A stretch of DNA of 64,000 nt from Diadema setosum (Eukaryota; Echinodermata; Echinoidea; Diadematoida; Diadematidae). Positions within the stretch are counted from its first letter, which is position 1. The number at the start of each line of letters is the position of its first letter. A program made the position numbers and the translations under genes. Shown piece by piece: positions 57,620 through 64,000 of the stretch. The stretch is from positions 23,197,061-23,261,060 of the forward strand of contig CM067075.1 of assembly GCA_033980235.1 (NCBI GenBank), written 5' to 3'. The notes under the pieces are model-generated. The model made no database searches. It worked only from the letters and a program-made list of their open reading frames with translations, and was not told where the DNA came from.

Positions 57620-58400
57620 ATAGTGGGGGGCGCAAGGGACTTTTTGGTTCAAATTCTTCCAAAAGCACCAAATTTGCCACACATGTAGCCCAGACCATAC
57701 TATTTCGATTTTTGATGGGCGCCAAGTAGGGCGCCCTCTGGGGCGGCCATATTGGCAAAATCCAATATGGCCGCCATGTAGGTTTAAAGGTCACTTGCAA
57801 TAATTGAAAACATAAAAGGGTTACAATCATTTAAAAAGTCAGGTTTAGAGGTTTCTGGGTCAAGAAATTCTAATCTGAAGTTGTTTTTATGGTCTGAAGT
57901 CAACTTCTCCTTATAAGGTCACCTTAAGGTCATTTAGGGGTCAACCCATTGTATTCATAACAGGTAATTTAAAAATGGCTTGCCCATGGTCCATGTTCCA
58001 GGAATGCCAGCATTGGTGATAGAATTGCAGTTGTCGACGGCTAAAAAAAAAAAGGATATTTCTTGTGAAGGGCGCCCTCCGGGGCGGCATATTTGCAAAA
58101 TCCAATATATGGCCGCCACCTACGTTTAAAGGCCAGTATAACAATTAAAAACCTTAAAAGTGTTACAATACTTTGAAAATTCAGCTTTGGAGGTTTTCTG
58201 GGTCAAGGAATTCGATTCTGAAGTTGTTTTTATGTTCTGATGTCAAACTTTCCTTATAAGGTCACACTAAAGGTCATTTGGGGTCAAACCATTATATTCA
58301 CAATAATAGGTAATTTAAAAATGGCTTGCCTATAGTAAATATAGCAGGAATGCCTGCCTTGCTAATAGAATTGCAGTTGTTGAGGTCTGTGGGAGAGGGA
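57620..58400 (+). repeat. Two tandem units of about 345 bp
   Basis: GGCGCCCTCTGGGGCGGCCA with ATTGGCAAAATCCAATATGG near 57,731 recurs near 58,071, each followed by GGTTTAAAGGTCA-type, AGGTTTCTGGGTCAAG and TTATAAGGTCAC blocks. Each unit contains a short ATTGGCAAAATCCAAT palindrome. Confidence 0.75.
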
Positions 58401-61299
58401 GGGGTGGGCTTTCTCACGAGTAACATCAATATATCGGATTTCGTGTTAAAGATCTAATAATAAGAACCCCTTTCTGAGAGGAATAAGGTTCTTCGGATCT
58501 TACTCAAATCTTTATTTCACAATTTAATTTTGGAGACTTGGTCACCCTTCAATTTCACTTTCATACTTACTTACGGTATTTTTTATACTGCATCATTTCA
58601 ATTATGGCCTGTTATTACATGGCTACACAAGCTGTTAAGTGAGGTTCTGTCCAAAGCTATGAAATATCATAATTCATGTCACGATCATTCCGGTTTTTTT
58701 TTTATTTTTACAGGCGCTAAGAGGAAAGGTCCTCACCGACCCGGACATATTTGCGGAATTCAATATGTTTGCATTCGTTTTAATGACAGCCAAAAGAGCA
58801 AGTTAAAATTATGGGTAATGTCCTTTCAAAGAGTTTTCAAGATTTGATTATTGTATAATTATTTTCGTCTTCATCTACAAGGAATGCGATAAAAAAACAT
58901 ATGAGAAATAGAATCGTATTGCTACCTAATACATTAATAGTTTAGCAATGGGGGGGGGGGGGCTACTCTCTATATTACCAGCGTACTTGACGTTGCCACT
59001 AAAAAGAGAAGTGTTTTTTATTTTGCTGTTGCAGTTCAGGTATCCTCAATCACAATAGATTTTCATAATTCAGGCTTAAATTCAATGGGAAAATAATTAT
59101 GTAGATCATTCCTAATCTGGACAGAAAAAAATAATTTTGTCGTGCTCAAGAGAGTTTTTTAGTAGATCAGGTTGCCATCAATTTGATATTTTTGAGCTTG
59201 TGTAAGAAAGTTCAATTCTAAAGTCCTTATAGGAAATTTTATGTGCCACCACAGCTAAATATGCCGTTTAGAGAATATGACGGTCCTGGAGACGCCTTGT
59301 AGGGCACAAGCATATTTCACAGGTGCCACAGTGACACCATTAACGGGGTACAGATTAGAATGCTACAGTACAACTTTCATGACACCGTCTAGGGTCTATG
59401 AAGATTCGATCCAAAGTGCTTGGTTGCGAATGGGTATGATATCATAAGACTTTATAAGTTGGTATCTCGTTGGTCTGAAGACTATAGATTGCAACTCTAG
59501 TCTCCGCAACATCTCTACGATTCACGTCTCCTGGAGACGAGCCCAATCTCCTGGAGTCGTAGGAGAATCGAACATTTTCGATTTTTGCAAAGACTATTTC
59601 CGGCTTCCAGCGTGTCTCGGAGACGTCTCCGCGAAGTCTCCATCACTGTTGCCATGTCGTGGGGACTAAATTTGTCTGCAACATCTTCGAGATGTCCCCG
59701 CGTCTTTTGGAGACCCGTAATAACCTAATGGCGACGAGATGGAGAAGTCGCTGAGAAAAGACGTCTCTGATAAGTCCCTGCGACTGCAAAAGTCGTGCCG
59801 ACATCCCCGTGATTTCCAAGCAAAAAAGTTGTCCCTTTGTTTGAAGACGTCTCGGACGTCGCCCTGGAAATCGCGTTAGTTGTGACAGTAAAATAACTTT
59901 CTCCTCCCGTCAGATAGGCCCTCAATCCCCCCCCCCCCCCAATCTAAGTTTGCAGCAATATCAAACTACTGATCATGGCTCGTCTGACACCTGCTCTACG
60001 TTGTGCATTTTCACCTCCATTCATTCATTGATTCATTCATTCTATAATTCATTCATTTTTTTTTTCATTTTCATTTTTCCACCTCCCAAATGCATGCCTT
60101 GAAACAGCTGTAGTGCAGAAGAATGAAATTTGGTACCGAAGCATTGCGGAAAGTGGCTGATAGAAATTGTCATGGACCTGTGCCATCTTTACTCTAGCTC
60201 CACTCCCTGAATTCAGGGATCACATCATGACCCATGCTGCCATGATTACAGTACAAACTCGCTTGTAGCAGCACTCATCTTCAAAATGTTGATACAGCGC
60301 CGGTTGAGCAGATGGTTGGTGATTTCTGATGATCTGCTCCCACGTTATGACGAGATGATGCCTACCCTTGTTGACACTGGCTGCACCATAAACCTTGTTG
60401 TTCATCTGCCCTTGCTGCACATGAGCACGGTTATTAAAGTGTTCTACCGTTGCATGTGAACGGACTCAATACCGTCGAGCTCAGGTCCAGGATGAAATCT
60501 GTGTAGTTAATGTGTCAGTGAGCTCTGGTTTGCTGACCCATACTACTTTTGCATGCCACATCAAAGTAAGCCTGAAGTAATGTCGCACCCTGTCAGTGCC
60601 TGTTGGACTCTGGAAAAGAGGTATGCTGTACAGGAAAGAGCTGAAAAGATTTTTGTCTTTCCAATACCAGGACCCACCCGTACCTCCCTAAGATCAAAGG
60701 GATTAAAAAAAAGCAGACTACCGAAAATGTGATGTTATGCTCATCCGTTCGATTGTTCACTGTTTTCAGAAAATGTTCTGCAACATTATATCATCCTATG
60801 TAAGGATATCTTTGCGTAGATCGCATCTAAGTTGTTGAAAAGCTGAAGGGTTGTGAGATAACAATTCCTGTTGGATATTGCAGTCTCGAATCAGGTGCTC
60901 AGGATAAGTTTTCCGTCCCATTTATTCTTGGAGAAATGTGCGCTGACAAATGAGGGCAGTTCTTTATTTGTTATCTTATTTTTCAGGTTTGAGTGGTGCC
61001 ATCACCATCTCTTGTCAGATGACTGCACATTATTGCTGCGCAAAAATGTTAAAGTGTATCTGGACCCTGAAATTTATTTTTCTGACATTGTAGGTTGTTG
61101 TACTGGTAATATCTCTGCCAAATATAAGAGTGCAAAGTTACTCACATGCAGAGATATAGCAATATATAAAAAGAAATAGAGCAATCTCTAAAATACCAAA
61201 CGTTACATGCGCCTTGATCTAAGAGTAGTCGACTAGCGTTATCGATTGCATTCGATTGCGTAGTTCGATATTTTGTTTTTGTTTTTTTGTACGATCAGT
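58401..61299. other. Gene-poor stretch, no recognised feature except short repeats
   Basis: 59,490-59,860 is unusually dense in GTCTC/GAGAC words. Poly-C lies at 59,928-59,940. Frames at 58,530, 60,220 and 60,871 resemble no family I know. Confidence 0.5.
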
Positions 61300-62019
61300 G
61301 TACTACGATACTAGTGCTCTCAAAACACACAAACTCACGCCAATGTTCACGTACGGTACGCAGCTACAATGTAGGTTGATGCTGCCGCGCCACACCGCCG
61401 CGCCGGGTCACCAGGCCAGCCGCGGCAGCATCTACTCATGCGGCGGATGCATATCCGGCTCGAGAGAGAACCAGCGCGTGAGAGCTAAGGCCGGTGCAAC
61501 CGTGCGGCATATATAGCATGCATGCAGTGGACCAGCCCAGCGTCTATGCACAGACTCCCGAAGCTGCAGTCTCGTAGTACTACCTAGTAACATTGAACAT
61601 TGTTAGAGTCTATACACAGCCCAGTCGCTGTTGCACAGCGTCTGGTCGGGCTAACGTTATAGGGGTCTAACGTTAGACACCCAGATCTAATCATTGATAG
61701 GTCTAGTACCTAGGCCTAACCCTGTTACTTAATTAAGTACCAGGTACTAGATCTACTAGACCTCTAGACCACACAACAGAGTATACATCTCAGAGTTAGA
61801 CCTATTAAACATTAGATCTTCACGGGTTGGTGACAGTTATTGTTTGTGACTACTCTAGTAACCATTCTAGTTGTAGAATCACGCAAAAGAGGGTAAAAGG
61901 AAACTATCATTGCCGTTTCATTTAGATCTTTATTTGGTGTCCGCTCGTGATACTCAAAACGTTGACAATACGTTTCATCCGTGATAGTCTTAATTCAGTC
62001 AGTGTTACATTATTCTACA
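61300..62019 (-). repeat. Probable 3' LTR of the gypsy element (right boundary only)
   Basis: On the minus strand an LTR-type start TGTAGAATAATGTAACAC begins at 62,019 directly after a purine tract. A TATA-like GCTATATATGCC lies at about 61,506-61,517 on the same strand, where U3 promoters sit. The other end cannot be fixed without the 5' LTR, which is outside the window; one candidate ends GTAGTACA near 61,307. Confidence 0.5.
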
Positions 62020-62032
62020 TCTCCCCCCAAGC
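62020..62032 (-). other. Polypurine tract of the gypsy element
   Basis: Minus strand AGCTTGGGGGGAGA immediately before the LTR-like TGTAGAATAATG. This placement is standard for plus-strand priming in LTR retrotransposons. Confidence 0.7.
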
Positions 62033-62437
62033 TAATTCATCTCACAGTCCAAAAGTTCCATTTGAAATATATTCAAATTCCGTTGAAATCAAATTCTTCA
62101 GTCCAACACTTCTTATTAAAATTGTTCAACAGTCCTTTTAAACTTCTATATTAGAAAGAGTGTTTTATAAATCGGTCCAAACTTTCATTCTGATACATGT
62201 CCAAAAGTTCAAAAAATTCAATCCAATTTCTATTTTACGTTAGGTCATTATTTAGTTTTTTTATTCTCAAATCGAGAGCCGCTGTGGTTGTTTTACTAGA
62301 CGACCAGATCGAGTTCTCGTCTCAGGCGGCGCTCGTGGTTGTGAGTCCCCCTGTCGGCCCCTGGTTACCTGCTGGGCTCGTGGTGGACTCGAAGACGCCT
62401 CCGGCTCAGCAACTCGGTTCTCCTGTGGCACCTCCGC

Positions 62438-64000
62438 TTAGACCTCCTCTGGTGGATCCTGCTGCGGCATTGTGGTTGGCTGCCCCTGGAGAACAACCAA
62501 GGCACTTCTGTTCCGTCGCACTATCCCCTGGTTTGTCTGGATATGGTAGGACCTCGGCTGTTCTGCTTTTCCCACCACCTCTCCGAAGCGAGCTTGATCT
62601 CGAACCCAGACGGCATTTCCTGGCTGAAGGTCTCGGAGAACATGCGATGAATGGCGCCTGTCATAGTTCGCCATTTGGTTTGTGCGATATCTGTCTTCCT
62701 TCTTTCTCACATTCTCCAATTCCTGTGTTTGCACTCTAGGCATGAGTGTTTGAGGGAGAACAGGAAGTTGCGTCCTCAGTCGCCTTCCAATGAGGAGCTC
62801 GCATTGTGCCATACCATTCTGCAATGGTGTCGACTGGTAGCTTAGGAGTGCAAGCTGGATGTCCTCGTTTTTCCTCAGCAAGGAATTCTCTGTGCGCACT
62901 CCCCTCTCTGCTTCACCATTCGCTTGTGGATATCTTGGTGAACTGGTTGTTTGGACAAATCCATACTCCTTGGTGAACTTTTTGAAGTTTTCATTTGCAT
63001 ATTGTGGTCCATTGTCAGAGATTACCAAATACGGAATCCCACGGATTGCAAAGATCTCCTTTAGCGATTGGATCACTGCTTCCGAAGATTGGCCACGTAG
63101 TACTTTGACCTCGATCCATCTTGAGTAGTAGTCAACTACTATCAAGAACAACTTTCCTTTGTGTTCAAAGAGGTCCATGCCTAGTCGTTCCCATGGCCTT
63201 GTAGGAAACGACGATGTCATCAGTGGCTCTTTCGTCTCTTGGCGGTGGATTGCACATGTTATGCATCTGGAAATCATTTCTTCCACATTCTTGGATAGAC
63301 CAGGCCACCACACTGATTCTTTTGCTCTTGCCCTGCACTTTGTGATTCCCAAATGTCCTTGGTGTAATTTCTGGAGGATGTCCATTCTCAGGATCGTAGG
63401 AATCACTAATCTCTCACCGTAGATCAACAGATCATCAACGACGGTCAAGTGTCCTCTTTGTTCATAGTACTGTCTTAGGACTGGATTGTGTGGCATGTAG
63501 TCTGGCCATCCTTTGACACAGTACTGTCTGATTTGAGCACATATTTCATCTGACTTTTGTGCTTCTCTGATTTGATCCAGTCTTTCTTTGGATGCTGGAT
63601 GATTCGCGGTTGTGGCTGATGCGAATGTTTCAACTTCGTCGACCAAGGCGACCTCACCCTTTCCCGGCATCATGACAGGTGCGCGTGATAGGGTATCCGC
63701 CGTCAACTGCTGCTTTCCTGGAACGTAGACTGTCCTTCATCATCCGCAATCTGAACCGTTGAAGTTTTGGGGGCATTTTTGCTAGTTCTTTGGAGTTCAA
63801 GAGTGTGACCAGTGGTTTGTGGTCAGTCTCTACCTGGAAGTGTAGACCAAGGACATAGTCTGTGAACTTCTCGCATGCCCATGTTGCTGCTAGAGCTTCT
63901 TTTTCTATCACCGCATACCTCTGTTCTGTCTCTGTGAGTGAGCGTGATGCATAGCACACTGGCCTGCGCTTTCCATCTGACTGCACTTGATACAGGACTG
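62438..64000 (-). pseudogene. Ty3/gypsy pol: RNase H and integrase, one frame break, runs off the edge
   Basis: Minus strand, open to the right edge of the window. 64,000 to about 63,715 encodes the RT-linked RNase H (VCYASRSLTETEQRYAVIEK, EALAATWACEKF, TDHKPLV). A small deletion after LRMMK near 63,720 shifts the frame; VYVPGKQQLTADTLSRAP resumes in the other frame. From 63,706 to 62,438 lies the integrase: zinc finger HQGHLGIT...CITC (HHCC), core with Asp in GMDLFEHKG, Asp in SDNGPQY and Glu in GEAERG at the D-D35-E spacing, then a C-terminal region with KPGNAV-like LQPGNAVWVRD. Domain order RT/RNase H before integrase identifies Ty3/gypsy. Apart from the break the integrase frame is intact over 422 codons, so the insertion is fairly young. 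Confidence 0.93.

Noticed and set aside
60220..60420. Minus-strand frame of 66 codons
   Set aside because: No family recognised, no context, and length within chance expectation.
62197..62739. Plus-strand frame of 180 codons
   Set aside because: Antisense to the C-terminal part of the gypsy integrase; composition is explained by the opposite strand.

Overview
The window reads as nuclear DNA of a marine deuterostome, most likely a sea-urchin-like echinoderm. This rests on two intronless Toll-like receptor (TLR) genes in tandem (echinoids carry large families of single-exon TLRs), on the dense load of LINEs, hAT-like non-autonomous elements, palindromic MITEs and a Ty3/gypsy retrotransposon, and on a foldback element of the class known from sea urchins (TU) and Drosophila (FB). 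Species is not determined. Only two open host protein genes are visible; most of the rest is repeats and decayed transposons.

Left half (1-35,505): a tandem array of a TLR duplicon with a period of about 12 kb. Bases 1-5,901 are the downstream flank of a TLR copy that should lie just left of the window. A 9.3 kb insertion bounded by inverted minisatellite arrays (5,902-15,190) interrupts that flank. It holds a decayed LINE on the minus strand, palindromic MITEs and a hAT-like element nested in a MITE. The duplicon resumes at 15,191 and leads to TLR copy 1 (17,242-18,972), its flank (20,480-26,294), TLR copy 2 (29,166-31,916) and its flank (33,219-35,505). Copy 2 is a full receptor: signal peptide, about 24 LRRs, LRRCT, transmembrane helix and TIR. 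Copy 1 is the same gene with exactly 340 codons removed in frame (copy 2 codons 453-792), so the ectodomain runs straight into the last 124 residues, with no LRRCT, no membrane helix and no start of the TIR domain.

Middle (35,506-50,300): a 5'-truncated LINE (35,951-39,206) inserted in a roughly 150 bp satellite, then a 7.3 kb composite (39,442-46,767) of order X-S-X'-S', where primes mark reverse complements. X is about 3 kb with 15 tandem copies of a roughly 164 bp unit; its two arms are nearly identical. The composite is flanked by an 8 bp direct repeat. More satellite, in the opposite orientation, and a LINE ORF1 relic follow.

Right part (50,300-64,000): gene-poor, with a tRNA-like SINE head, an RNase H domain from another LINE, several inverted or tandem repeats, and a Ty3/gypsy pol on the minus strand that runs off the right edge.

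The paralogous copies serve as internal controls: empty sites in one copy date and delimit insertions in another. All identity estimates were made by eye.
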